Below, one piece after another: positions 45,931 to 63,403 of a stretch of 64,000 nucleotides of DNA. Under the pieces are notes generated by a model. It saw only the letters and a list, made by a program, of their open reading frames with translations, had not been told where the DNA came from and searched no databases. A program made the translations under genes and the position numbers. Positions within the stretch are counted from its first letter, which is position 1, and each line of letters begins with the position of its first letter. Source of the stretch: Anoplopoma fimbria (taxonomy: Eukaryota > Chordata > Actinopteri > Perciformes > Anoplopomatidae); assembly GCF_027596085.1 (NCBI RefSeq), contig NC_072470.1:1251307-1315306 (forward strand), written 5' to 3'.

Positions 45931-46002
45931 TGGCGGACACCGTAGAGCCCGCAGCGAGGCGACACCCACCGGCAGGGACGCGCAACAACACCCTTATTAT
46001 TA
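45831..46002. repeat. Copy 1 of a 172-bp GC-rich unit (clasp1 promoter/exon 1)
   Basis: This copy is contiguous with the inferred clasp1 first exon. It ends in ACACCCTTATTATTA, where AT-rich DNA begins. The same sequence recurs at 46,840-47,011 (no difference seen), at 47,877-48,038 (162 bp) and as a partial copy at 49,393-49,439. Confidence 0.9.
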
Positions 46003-46839
46003 TTTTATTTTATTACATTTTATTAAATTTTACATTTTATTGTATTACATTTTATTAAATAAAATTTATTTTTGTTATTTTTGTTTCATTTATATTTTTT
46101 TTTAAAATTTTAACTATATTTATTTTATTAAATTGTATTCCATTTTATTAAATTAAATGTTATTTTTGTTTCATTATATATATTTCTTTAATTAAAATTG
46201 TAACTATATTTATTTATTTTATTAAATTGTATTCCATTTTATTAAATAAATTGTATTTTGTTTTTGTTTCATTATATATTTTTTTATTTTTCTATTAAAA
46301 TTTTAACTATATTTTATTTTATTAAATTGTATTACATTTTATTAAATTAAGTTTTATTTTATTTTTGTTTCATTGTATATATTTTTTAATTAAAATTTTA
46401 ACTATATTTTATTTTATTAAATTGTATTACATTTTTTAAATTAAATTTTATTTTTGTTTCATTTTATTTTATTTTTACATTTTATTAAATTGTATTATAT
46501 TGTATTAAATAAAATTGTATTTTGTTTTTGTTTCATTATATATATTTTTCTTTTTATTAAAATTTTAACTATATTTATTTTATTTTATTAAATTGTATTA
46601 CATTTTATTAAATTAAATTTTATTTTTGTTTCATTGTATATATTTCTTTAATTAAAATTTTAATTATTTTGTTTTTGTTTCTTTATATTTATTTTATTTT
46701 ATTTTATGAAATTGTATTACATTTTATTAAATTAAAATGTATTTTTGTTTCATTTTTCTATCAAGATTTATTTATATTTTATTTTATTAAATTGTATTAA
46801 ATTACATTTTATTTTATTTTTCACTTATTTTTTATTACA

Positions 46840-47011
46840 TTAAAGTGTAAAACACTCAGCTGGAGCTCCACCAGCCGCTCAGTGAGGTTAAAAGAAGACC
46901 AGACTCTTGATTCGCGTTAGTAAGTCACAGCGTGGCCCGTGGCGGACACCGTAGAGCCCGCAGCGAGGCGACACCCACCGGCAGGGACGCGCAACAACAC
47001 CCTTATTATTA
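46840..47011. repeat. Copy 2 of the 172-bp GC-rich unit
   Basis: By eye identical over its whole length to 45,831-46,002, at a spacing of 1,009 bp, and in the same orientation. Both copies end at the same ACCCTTATTATTA boundary into AT-rich DNA. Confidence 0.92.
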
Positions 47012-47876
47012 CTTTATTTTTTACATTTTATTTTAATTTTTTGTTTTTTTATTACATTTTATTATTAAAATTGTATTTTATTTTTTTTGTTTCATTATTT
47101 ATTTTTGTTTTTATAATTTTAACAATATTTATATTTATTTTATTAAATTGTATTACATTTTATTAAATTAAATATTATTTTATTTTTGTTTCATTATATA
47201 TATTTTTTAATTAAAATTTTAACTATATTTATTTTATTTTATTAAATTGTATTACATTTTATTAAATTAAATTATTATTTTATTTTATTTTTTGTTTACA
47301 TTTTATTATTATTTTATTTTTTTTATTATATAATTTTAACTATAATTTTATTTTATTAAATTGTATTACATTTTATTAAATTAAATGTTATTTTATTTTT
47401 GTTTCATTATATTTTTTTTATTAAAATTTTAACTATATTTATTTTATTTTATTAAATTGTATTACATTTTATTAAATAAAATTTTATTTTTTTTTGTTTC
47501 ATTATATATATTTTTCTTTTTATTAAAATTTTAACTATATTTATTTTATTTTATTAAAAATTTATATTTATTTTATTTTATTTTATTATATTTTATTAAA
47601 TTACATTTCATTTTATTTTAGTTTCATTTTATTAAATTAAATTAACATTTTATTTTTGTTTCATTTATTTTATTTTATTTTTCTATCAAGATTTATTTAT
47701 ATTTTATTGTATTACATTTTATTAAATTACAATTTTTGTTTCATTATATTTTATTTTATTTTTCTATCAAGATTTATTTATATTTTATTTTATTAAATTG
47801 TATTAAATTACATTTTATTTTATTTTATTTTCACTTATTTTTATTATTTTTTATTACAATTAGTTGAACACTTTAT

Positions 47877-48038
47877 AAAACTCAGCTGGAGCTCCACCAG
47901 CCGCTCAGTGAGGTTAAAAGAAGACCAGACTCTTGATTCGCGTTAGTAAGTCACAGCGTGGCCCGTGGCGGACACCGTAGAGCCCGCAGCGAGGCGACAC
48001 CCACCGGCAGGGACGCGCAACAACACCCTTATTATTAT
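47877..48038. repeat. Copy 3 of the GC-rich unit
   Basis: Identical by eye from AAAACTCAGCTGG to CCCTTATTATTA. It is preceded by GTTGAACACTTTATA, which also occurs further upstream of copy 1 (45,798 onwards). The copying event therefore included more of the clasp1 promoter than the shared core, with an internal deletion. Confidence 0.9.
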
Positions 48039-49392
48039 TTTATTTTATTACATTTTTATTTTATTTTATTAAATTGTATTACATTTTATTAAATAAAATT
48101 GTATTTTGTTTTTGTTTCATTATATATTTTATTTTATTAAATTTTTATTTTATTAAATTGTTTCATTATTACATTTTATTTAAATTGTATTACATTTTAT
48201 TAAATTAAATATATATTTGTTTCATTATATTTTTTTTATTAAAATTAAATTTTATTATAAAATTGTATTTTATTTTATTCAAATTTATTACTTTTTTATT
48301 AAAATTTTAATTATATTTATTTTATTTTATTAAATTGTATTACATTTTATTAAAATACATTACATTTTATTTTATTTTATTAAATTTATTACATTTTATT
48401 AAATTATTTTATTTTTTGTTTCATTATATATTTTTTTATTAAAATTTTAACTATATTTATTTTATTAAATTGTATTATATTTTATTAAATTAAAAGTTAT
48501 TTTATTTTTGTTTCATTATATATTTTTTTATTAAAATTTTTATATTTTATTAAATTGTATTACATTTTATTAAATTAAATGTTATTTTATTTTTTTCATT
48601 ATATTTTATTTTATTATTAAATTTTTAACTATATTTATTTTTAACATTTATTTTATTTTTGTTTCATTATATTTTATTTTATTTTATTAAATTGTATTAC
48701 ATTTTATTAAATTAAATGTTATTTTATTTTTGCTTCATTATATTTTATTTTATTATTACATTTTTAACTAAATTTATTTTTATTACATTTATTTTATTTT
48801 TGTTTCATTATATTTTATTTTATTAAATTGTATTACATTTTATTAAATAAAATTGTATTTTGTTTTTGTTTCATCATATATATTTTTCTTTTTATTAAAA
48901 TTGTAACTATATTTATTTTATTTTATTAAATTGTATTACATTTTATTAAATTAATTTTATTTATTTTTGTTTCATTATATTTTATTTTATTAAATAAAAT
49001 TTATTTTATTTTGTTTCATTATATTTATTTTTCTTTTTATTAAAATTTTAACTATATTTATTTTATTAAATTGTATTACATTTTATTAAATTACATTACA
49101 TTATTAAAATTTTAACTATATTTATTTTACATTTTATTAAATTACATTTTATTTTTGTTTCATTATATATATTTCCTTAATTAAAATTTTAACTATATTT
49201 ATTTTATTAAATTGTATTATATTTTATTAAATTAAATGTTATTTTATTTTTGCTTCATTATATTTTATTTTATTAAACTTTTAACTATATTTATTTTATT
49301 TTATTAAATTGTATTACATTTTATTAAATTAAATTGTATTTTTCACTTATTTTTTTACATTTTTATAACAATGATACAATCCCATAAAAACG

Positions 49393-49439
49393 TGGAGCTC
49401 CACCAGCCGCTCAGTGAGGTTAAAAGAAGACCAGACTCT
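49393..49439. repeat. Partial copy 4 of the GC-rich unit
   Basis: Only the segment from TGGAGCTCCACCAGCC to CCAGACTCT is present, about 47 bp, followed directly by AT-rich array sequence. Confidence 0.85.
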
Positions 49440-50395
49440 GTATTTAACTGTATTTATTTTATTACATTTTATTAAATTTTATTTTATTTTTGTTTTATTA
49501 TATTTTATTTTTTTTAATTAAAATGTTAACTATATTTATTTTATTTTATTAAACTGTATTATATTTTACTAAATTAAATGTTATTTTAGTTTTGTTTTTT
49601 GTTTCATTATATATATATTTTTCTTTTTATTAAAATTTTAACTATATTTATTTTATTTCATTAAAGTTTTAATTATATTTATTTTTATTTTATTAAATTG
49701 TATTGTATTTTATTAAATTACATTTTATTACTTTCATTTTATTTTATTAAAATTTTAACTATATTTATTTTATTAAATTGTATTACATTTTATTAAATTA
49801 CATTTTATTTTTCACTTATTTTTTATTACATTTATATAACAATTAAACAATACCTTAAAATAAAATACAAATATTTTATTTTATTTTTCCTTTGAATTCT
49901 TTGTAAAAAATGATACTCTTTTTTTTAATTGTAGATTAATTGCTGTCTTGTATCCTCCACACTCTATTTTAACCATCTTTTTATTTTGTTTTATTAATTG
50001 TAGATTTATAGAATAATAAATATCTCTATCGAACTAATATATATTAGTTGTACTCATATCTTTCTTAGGTCATAATCAGTAGATAAACTTTGTTTGTCTT
50101 GCTTTGCACAACACCAAGCATTCTTTATTTATTCATCTATTTATTCATCTATTTATTTATCTAAATACGTTTAATTAATTCCCTTCATTATGATGATTGT
50201 GCTTTGGCAAATCAAGTTAAAAGTGTCATGCCAGTGAAGCCTGTTGGACTGAAATGGAGGGCCGGATGGGTGGGTGAGTGGGTGGGCTCTCTGTCAGCCA
50301 CAGGTGACCCCTCACAGACTCAAGGTGCTCATGTCAGAGTCAAGAGGTGTCATTTATCATTTTGTGGAGCGGGTCACGGCCCACCTGGAACTAGG

Positions 50396-52608
50396 ATGAC
50401 AACAAAAATCATCCATTTCTCTGTTAACGGGAGGCTGGAGCAGGCAGAGTTTGGAGCCGACTGCTCTGCTGCAGACGTCAACGGTAAGAGAGAGAGAGAG
50501 AGAGTTTTTTTCCAATGATTTTTATGTAAATCATAACATAAATGAGTGTGACTATGTTATTTAAACAGGCAATATTTAAGAGAAAGAGTTGTATGAGCAG
50601 TGAGGTGTGTAAAATAGATCTTTGTGATGTTCCTGTGGCTCTGGAGGGAGAACCGGAGCTCCATGTGGTTTTGACAGGTCCTCCACTTAAAGGGCTCTGT
50701 CCTCTCTGCTGTCACCCTGAGACGGATCAATAACCCGACAGACTGGGTGCAGCATCAGTTCTCATACAGATGTGTGTGTCTGATCTCTCCCTCTGACAGA
50801 TGTGTTCCGGGCGGCGGCGGAGGTGGGGCCTCACCACATCCTGAAGATGTACAGCATGGACGGCGACCTGCTGAACATCTCCCCCAAGCTGGAGGCCAAC
50901 AGCCAGGACTCGTACTACCGACTGGAGACGGTGGCGTCCGACCCAAAGAGTGAGTGTCCTGTCCTCCTCCGATGATGATGATGAATTTATAACAAGGCCG
51001 ACAAAACAGATATTGTGATTTTCTCGAGTCCCAAAACATAGGAAATGTTTAAATCTTATTTGAAGGTCACGTCCTCTGTGAATTTAAGAATTATTATATA
51101 TTAATTTTATCCAGATTCAATACAGGTAAAATGTTTGTGCTTTAGGATAAAGCAAGTTAAATAAAAAATAAATATATGGAGCTAATATTTCTGAACAGGA
51201 GTAAAATTATTTAGAAGAGCAGAAATTGCTTAATAAATCAATATAATGTGAAAGAAAGTATTTTTATATAATTAAATAGAATTATTTGATTTTAGTTCTG
51301 ACAATGCAAACAAATTCTAATTACTGAAGGATAACGGTTCACAACCTGAGGTCCGGATCCCACAATGGGTCGCAATATGAATCTTATTGGCTCTTATTTT
51401 GACACCATTTAATTTTTTTTCTGGATATTTTCAGCAGTTCAGGCCTCTCAAAATCCTTTAAATGCAACTATCTAATGAGAATAAATCTATTTTGTTCAAC
51501 CTTTAATTTGAAAGGGCCACAGGCTTTATTTTGGTAACCTCCATTGTAGGAACGATCTCAAAGAGATTATTTATCTCGATGAAAACACGAATAAGTTGGA
51601 TTTCTGAAACATGATGATTGTGATTTCATTCTTTATTTCGTCCATGTTCAGGTGTGGCGAACGCGAAGGAGCTGGACACCATGGAGCACCGGTGAGTGTG
51701 TCCATCAAGGTGATTTTATCGAAGTGTCTGAAAAGGGACTCACTGCTGCTTCCTGTCTGCGTCTCCAGGCTGCAACATCTGGAGAGCAAAGTCATCGAAG
51801 ACATGGGGAAGACTCCGGATGTCGTCTGTGACCTGAAGAGCCAAGTGGAGTCGTTCAAGAAGAAGCTGGAGGTCCGTAGACCTGAACCTACGAGGACCCA
51901 CTCATAACACACATACATATAAAACATGAATTCAATTAAACAGAGACTAAATGCTTTTAATGTGAAGGAGCAGCATCAAAGATGACAACATGTGTGCATT
52001 TCCTGTGGTTGTTTCACAGACTAAATTATTTTATTGTGAAGGAGCAGCATCAGGAACGCGAAACAAAAAGTCCATAAAAATCAGAAAAACTCCTCAAAAA
52101 TACTAGAAATAAAAAGCAGATCCACTTGATCCTTCAAAATAAAGCAAACACCTTTTTTTTGCAGAATGAGGTGTCAGGCTGCTTAAAGAGGAGCATAAAG
52201 TCCATTTATGTCTTCATGCAGGTCCTCCATTGTTAATAAAGTTTTATTGTCCTGTCAGAGTGTGGGTCACCTGAGCTGGATGGGTCTCTTCAAGGACAGC
52301 GACCACCAGCTCTCCAAGTTATCCCCCAAACTCAGAAGCTCCCAGCTGAGCACGCAGGAGGAGCGCCAGCAGGTCCGCAGGAAGTTCCTCAACATGAGGT
52401 GACCAAAGAGATTTTTATTTTTTATAATCAGGTGTATTAAAGAGGAGGAGAAGGCGTCACTTTGAGTTTTGTGTGTCCCTTCTGAGTTGCCATAGCTCGC
52501 TGCAGGTGACAGAAGAAGTGAGGGAGCATCTGAAAACTCCCATTTTTGACAACTGGTGAGTGAAAACACAGTCAAAACAAACACACACACACACACACAC
52601 TCTCTGCT

Positions 52609-52706
<98 letters not shown>

Positions 52707-55319
52707 GCTCACAGGCAGTGGGAGGAGGCGGAGATGCTGGTGCTCCTCCAGGTGATGTTCACAGACCTGGACTTCCTGACGGCGTTCCACATCCAGCTGG
52801 ATGTTCTGCAGAACTTCCTGTTCGAGGTCTTCTGCCACTACAACAACATCCCCTTCCACAACTTCAGGCACTGCTTCTGCGTCACCCAGATGGTACGGAC
52901 ATCTTCATCTTCATCACGATGCTGATGAAACTGAGCATCAAACAAGATTATTCTATTATTTAAGATCTACTTTAAACACAAACCCCCCCAAACAATCAAT
53001 GAATATATAGAGGAAATACAAATATTTGAAAGGAGAAAAAAACATAAATTATATAAATATAATATATAAAGGTCAAAAACATGTGTGGATAATACCAGCT
53101 CTCAGTGGTGTCACTGGTTTCTCGTCCTGCAGATGTACGGGCTCATCTGGCTGACTGACCTCCGGAGTAAAATAGCCAGAATCGACCTGTTGATCATGTT
53201 GACCTCGGCTCTGTGCCACGACCTCGACCACCCGGGCTACAGCAACGTCTACCAGGTCACCTCCCCGCCGCTCTGCCCTCCTCGCCATCGCCCCGTTGGT
53301 TTATCGCTCATCCTTTTGTTTTTTGACTTTCACACAGATCAACGCTCGGACCGACCTGGCTCTTCGCTACAACGACATCTCGCCGCTGGAGAACCACCAC
53401 TGTGCCGTCGCCTTCGGCATCATGTCCAAGGTACGAAAACCCGATGCTCTCAGAAAGAAACTCTGGTATGATTGGAAAAACGCAGAATACTATTTCCAAT
53501 TAAAGGGCAAGAAATAGATTAACTATAACTATTGTTTTCAGCAGTAAATATCACAAAAACAGAAACATAAATGAGATCTGTTAATGTTTTATGAGGAATA
53601 AAAGGGGATCCAGACAGGATCCCTGTGGGACACCAACAGTAACGACTACCAGTTGTTTCCCTTTAGTGAAATGATTTTAGATCATAGAGACCCTAAAAAA
53701 AATTATTTAGAGGTTATATATGTTGCCAGAGGATTTACAGAAGAATACTTTATCTGTTTGGACAATTATACATTATCATTCATGTTTAAATCAATGTGTG
53801 TGTACCGTTTTACAAGTGTTCATCAGGAGATCAGTTATTGATTATTATTCTCTTGATGACTAAGTTTTAACTTGTTTTTTATCAATAACAATAATACAAT
53901 GCCTGTTAATAAATCCCCCCCTTGCAAACAGTCAAACATTAACTAGACTTTCCTGTTTTATATTTGATGTAAAACATTTAAATGTGGTAAATGTGACCTT
54001 CTCTTTGCAGCCAGAGTGCAACATCCTGAAGAACCTGAGCAGCGATCAGTACAAAAACATCCGAGGAGGAATGATCAGGTGAGACTTCAGCCGGCAGCCT
54101 CGCTCACTTTCCCGCACGCTGATCTGACATTTTTGGTCACCACTCAAATATTGTTTCAGATGCATTCTGGCCACCGACATGGCGAGACACAACGAAATCC
54201 TCAACAAGTTCAAAAGCATTCAGCCGGTGTTCAACTTCACCAACAAGGAGCACAAGGAAGTGGTAAAGAGATACACAAAGAGGCTCAGCTTTGGTCTCCA
54301 AATAACAGAAATGTTAACCATTCCTGTTAAAACTAAGATCAGACAGGTGTGTAAAAGGACTTATTGTGCTTGATTCCAGCTGATGAAGATCATGGTGAAG
54401 GTGAGCGACATCTCCAACGAGGCGAGGCCGATGGCGGTGGCCGAGCCCTGGCTGGACTGTCTGCTGCAGGAGTTCTTCAACCAGGTTCTCTACTCTCCCT
54501 TTACTGATCAATACACAAAGAATTAAAGAAACGTTCTTCTACAATACAACCTGTTGTTGTTGTTGTTGTTGTGCAGAGCGACTCAGAGAAACTCAAAGGG
54601 CTCCCGGTGACTCCCTTCATGGACCGAGACAAAGTGTCCAAACCGTCCTCTCAGACCAACTTCATCCGGTTCGTCCTCCTGCCGCTCTTCTCGGAGCTCA
54701 CCAAGCTGTTCCCCTGTCTGGAGGTAAAATAGCTCTCTGCCTTTCAGCTCCTCAGGAAAGAACAGATTCTGATCATTTGAATCAATGGGAAGATGAGCAG
54801 AATCTGTTCTTTCTTAAGGAGCTGAAAAATCACGGGTTGATAATACGGGCAAAAGTGAGCAAGCAAACAAGCAAGTAAGTGACCAAGTAAGCAAGGGAGC
54901 AAACAAGCAAGCAAGTCAGCAAGTGAGTCAGCAAGTTAGCAAATAAGTAAGCATGTAAGTGAGCAAGTAAGCAAGTAAATAATCAAGTGACCGAGTAAGC
55001 AAACAAGTAAGTCAGCAAAAAAGTTAGAAAGCATGTAAGTAAGCAAGTAAGCAAGTGAGCAAGAAAATAAGCAAATAAGTAAGCACGAAAGTGAGCATGT
55101 AAGTAAGTCAGTGAGCGAGGAAGCAGGATCCATGTTGAAGAGTGATCATGTGACCTCGGTGTTTGAAGCTGCTGTCGTGTTGTCGCACAGAAACATATTC
55201 TGGAGCCGGTGAGACGAGCTCTGGACTATTACTCTGACCTGGAGAAAGCCAGCCAGCAGGAGGAAGAGGAGGAGGAGGGGAGGACCGCAGGAGGAGGAGG
55301 AGGAGGAGCGGGAGTCTAG
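50396..55319 (+). CDS. pde9al: PDE9A-like high-affinity cGMP 3',5'-cyclic phosphodiesterase
   Basis: Hydrolyses cGMP to GMP. Exons: 50396-50483, 50800-50949, 51652-51691, 51769-51871, 52259-52398, 52496-52555, 52715-52892, 53133-53255, 53338-53430, 54011-54078, 54160-54262, 54380-54484, 54577-54723, 55191-55319. They total 1,527 nt (508 aa) with consistent phases. The catalytic domain shows HNFRHCFCV (His242 general acid, His246 metal), HDLDHPGY (His282, Asp283), [39 protein letters not shown] (metal Asp392), [13 protein letters not shown] and the purine-clamp glutamine SSQTNF (Gln443). The Tyr of human PDE9A in EEYFMQ is Phe414 here. Similarity to human PDE9A looks near 60% in the catalytic domain, lower than expected of a fish orthologue, so I call it a paralogue. 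The C-terminus ends in Glu and Gly runs. The ATG at 50,396 is chosen by alignment; the frame is open upstream to 50,204. Donors GTCCGT (51,872) and GTTCTC (54,485) are weak. Confidence 0.93.
52580..52705. repeat. CA tract followed by TG tract in a PDE9A-like intron
   Basis: About ten CA units, a 12-nt spacer containing CTCTGCTCACC, then about 46 TG units. They occupy most of the 159-bp intron 52,556-52,714 and can fold into a CA/TG hairpin. The acceptor follows only 10 bp after the TG tract. Confidence 0.98.
54742..54827 (+). other. Long imperfect hairpin in a PDE9A-like intron
   Basis: The arms 54,742-54,771 and 54,798-54,827 are inverted repeats of 30 nt with one mismatch and one G-U pair, separated by a 26-nt loop. 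The 86-nt foldback has the size and shape of a pre-miRNA hairpin. I do not recognise its arms as a known miRNA; an inverted-repeat element remnant is the alternative. Confidence 0.6.
54850..55125. repeat. Degenerate AAGC/AAGT tetranucleotide array
   Basis: An imperfect array of AAGCAAGTAAGT-type tetramers in the last intron of the PDE9A-like gene, between a long hairpin and the final exon. Confidence 0.85.
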
Positions 55320-55736
55320 TCCAGAATGCTTCCAATTGAAGGATGATAGCTGACAGACATCTTCTTCAGAATAAAATACTTTATGACTTTTATAATTAGC
55401 CCAGATTTCCTGAATATCTTCAGTTTTAAAAAGAAAACATTTTATATATTTTTTGTGTAGTCGGAAGTTTCTTTGTGGTTTTTAATTGTCAACATATTAT
55501 CTTTTAAATGACCTAAATTTAAATTACACAAAAATGTAGCGGACAATTATTTTGATTGATGTGAATCTGAGACAAGAAGATGAATATTTATAAAACAAAA
55601 GTCTTTTACTTTGATTTACTTTATAAATGAAGACGTTGGTATTTGATGTTCATACTTTGTGACTGTCGATAAAGTTTTTCTTTCCGGTTTGCTTTTAAGT
55701 TTATGTATCCGAGTGTCTTTTTAATTGTGTTTACTA

Positions 55737-55742
55737 AATAAA
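55737..55742 (+). terminator. Poly(A) signal of the PDE9A-like gene
   Basis: AATAAA lies 418 bp after the stop codon and is followed within 30 bp by a GTGTTTTTT element. An earlier AATAAA at about 55,370 is a possible proximal site. It faces the clcn4 poly(A) signal on the other strand. Confidence 0.55.
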
Positions 55743-55777
55743 AAACAAGAAAACCCAACTGTGTTTTTTCAACATGA

Positions 55778-55783
55778 TTTATT
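55778..55783 (-). terminator. Poly(A) signal of clcn4
   Basis: TTTATT on the plus strand is AATAAA on the minus strand, about 1.8 kb after the clcn4 stop codon. The U/GU-rich stretch beyond it overlaps the region used by the opposite gene. Closer minus-strand signals may exist, so a shorter clcn4 3'UTR cannot be excluded. Confidence 0.45.
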
Positions 55784-57593
55784 TTCTGTCACCTCATTTA
55801 CAATTAAAAAAAAGAAAAAAAGTGCAAATATGTGTTTTCTTTTAGAGTAATGCAATAAATATTTAGAGCTAAACATAAAAAACAAGCAGGGATCAACGTT
55901 AGTGTTTTAAATAAAATGAAACAATGACACAATAACTCTATATACACAACCCTTATGATCTCAGTACATTCTCTTGGCATTTAGAGACAAGAAGTTGATC
56001 TTCTGCTTCAACAACACAGAGTGTTTTTCTTTAAAGTGAATTCCCCAAAAGTTTCCAGTTTTAATGAACCGTTAGCAACAAATACCACGACACAGAAAAA
56101 TAAAAACGCTGAACGTGCAGAAGAGGAGTTTTTGTGCAATCTTGCTTTTTTTTTTTTAAGTGCTGGAAATGTGAACGTTTTCCAGAAATGTTAGCGACAT
56201 TTAGGACTCTTATGACCTATTTAGTTATTATCCTTCACTTCCTGTCTGCAGGTCTCATGAATGAAGGAATATTAACAGCAGAGCTACAGTGTTAGTTCAT
56301 GTAATTACTTTATAAAGCCTCATAACAAACAGTGGATGTGCATGTTCCTCCTGAAACAATCAGTGTGCAGACCATAAACAGAGCAGCTGTCAGAGGAACC
56401 ACTGGATTATATCACCATGGTAACAAACACACTGTACTTCCTGCACACTGCTCACATCTGGATGACACGGGATCATCTTCAAGGAACAGCTTAGAAGTGT
56501 GGTTGTATGAGGTTTTCTGATCCAGAGTCAGTGTTTTACTACAGTAGATGGACATATTTAGACGTCTATAGAATCATTATCTGTTACATTTAGATTATTT
56601 ATTTAGAATCGTTATCTTTGCTCTCTTTAAAGCCACCAGACTCCATTGATAAAAACAGTGATTTAACCTCTCAGAAGGATGGAGCTGCTGGTCCATCTGT
56701 TAGTGAGTTAGTGGTGTAAAGGGTTAATTCAGATTAACCACAGTGGAAACCTCATAACTCCACGAGTAAACATCCCAACCGCCCCTTTAACGAGGTCTGT
56801 AGTGGCACCGATCCACATCAACAGGTCTGCTGTTAAGCTCTCACGTTTTAAGGCTCTTTGAAACCTTTTGACACATTTAATCAACACGAGACTCCAAAGA
56901 AACAAACGTCTGACACAGGAACAGTCTCAGTTTGTGCCTTCGGGTCAAAGCGACAGAAACAGGTTTGAACACGAACACATAGATATAAATATGGCAGCAA
57001 CAAAAACAAACACAAAGAGCAGCAGTCTCCTTCAGATGAGATCAGAGTCACAGATCTGGGTTCAGTTGGTTTCCTCTCACAGACCGTCCCTTTTGTACCA
57101 CAGCTAACATTAAACCACACAGATTTAAGGATTCCAACATAACATTTCTCTCAATAAACCCATTTCATTTTGTTTTTCAGCGTTCGGTTCATCGTCACAG
57201 AGAATGACATCATCAAAAGGTTCCCTTAAAATGTAGTTTTGTGGATTTGAGAGACAGAGAACAGGACATTTTAATTCTGACCAATCAGGTTTCTCTTCTC
57301 ATTTGTAAGTTAAACACTGTTTTCAAACCTTTTTTTGGCTGAGATGATTCTTCTATTGAGTGATTATAGATTATAGATTATCAGGATCAAATGACAGACA
57401 CACCTCCTCTCACTGGACCTCAACGCTGTGTTCAGTCTCTGGAGCACTGAAGGAGCCGGAGAGTTGAACGTGATAAAAACATGTGACGGCACGTGTTTCC
57501 AGAAAAAGAAGAGCGATCACCTGATCAGCTGATGATTGGTCTTTCCGTTACCTTGACAACACGCGGATGGAGCATCTCTCTCTGTCTCTCGGT
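55784..57593 (-). other. clcn4: Probable clcn4 3'UTR
   Basis: This 1.8-kb stretch between the convergent stop codons contains no frame I recognise. It is of ordinary base composition with no repeats of note, and it runs from the clcn4 stop to the minus-strand AATAAA at 55,778-55,783. Short open frames in it have no family features. Confidence 0.45.
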
Positions 57594-63230
<5,637 letters not shown>

Positions 63231-63234
63231 GTCT

Positions 63235-63400
63235 CCTGTCACGTGGTCGGCGTCTCTTCAGGGATCGATGAACGTGATCGGCTGAAGGAATAAACAACAC
63301 GACGTCACAGACCGACTCCCACAATGCACCTGTCCGGCAGCGCGCTGACGTCACAGGGCCGCGTCACAGATCGTCTATTGTCGAGATGGAGGCGGACAAA
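63235..63400 (-). promoter_or_regulatory. clcn4 promoter/5'UTR with E-box and CRE-like sites
   Basis: This short unique segment between two minisatellites carries CACGTG (63,240-63,245, ten bases upstream of the ATG, in the context GTCACGTGGT), GACGTCA (63,301-63,307) and a perfect CRE palindrome TGACGTCA (63,346-63,353). It is GC-richer than its surroundings, as expected of a vertebrate housekeeping-type promoter. The exact start site is not visible. Confidence 0.5.
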
Positions 63401-63403
63401 AGG

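Larger units (their letters stand above)
46003..49870. repeat. AT-rich degenerate array
   Basis: Nearly four kilobases dominated by irregular repeats of ATTTTATTAAATTGTATTAC and TTTTTGTTTCATTATATA phrases, interrupted only by the GC-rich copies. No genes are visible; the open frames are AT-driven. It separates the divergent clasp1 and PDE9A-like genes, so the true 5' end of the phosphodiesterase transcript may lie within or beyond it. Confidence 0.85.

Noticed and set aside
45923..46105. 60-75-codon frames starting in the GC-rich repeat copies (MARGGHRRARSE and MADTVEPAARRH)
   Set aside because: They run from the GC copy into AT-rich array with no coding character. They lie on the strand opposite to clasp1 and are products of the repeated unit.
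50204..50395. N-terminal extension of the PDE9A-like protein from an upstream ATG
   Set aside because: The frame is open, but the extra 64 residues do not resemble PDE9 N-termini, and the ATG at 50,396 aligns better with the family ([12 protein letters not shown] against the human AIYLDIDGRIQK).
50542..50733. 63-codon frame in the first PDE9A-like intron
   Set aside because: No matching splice sites or phases to join the flanking exons, and no family similarity.
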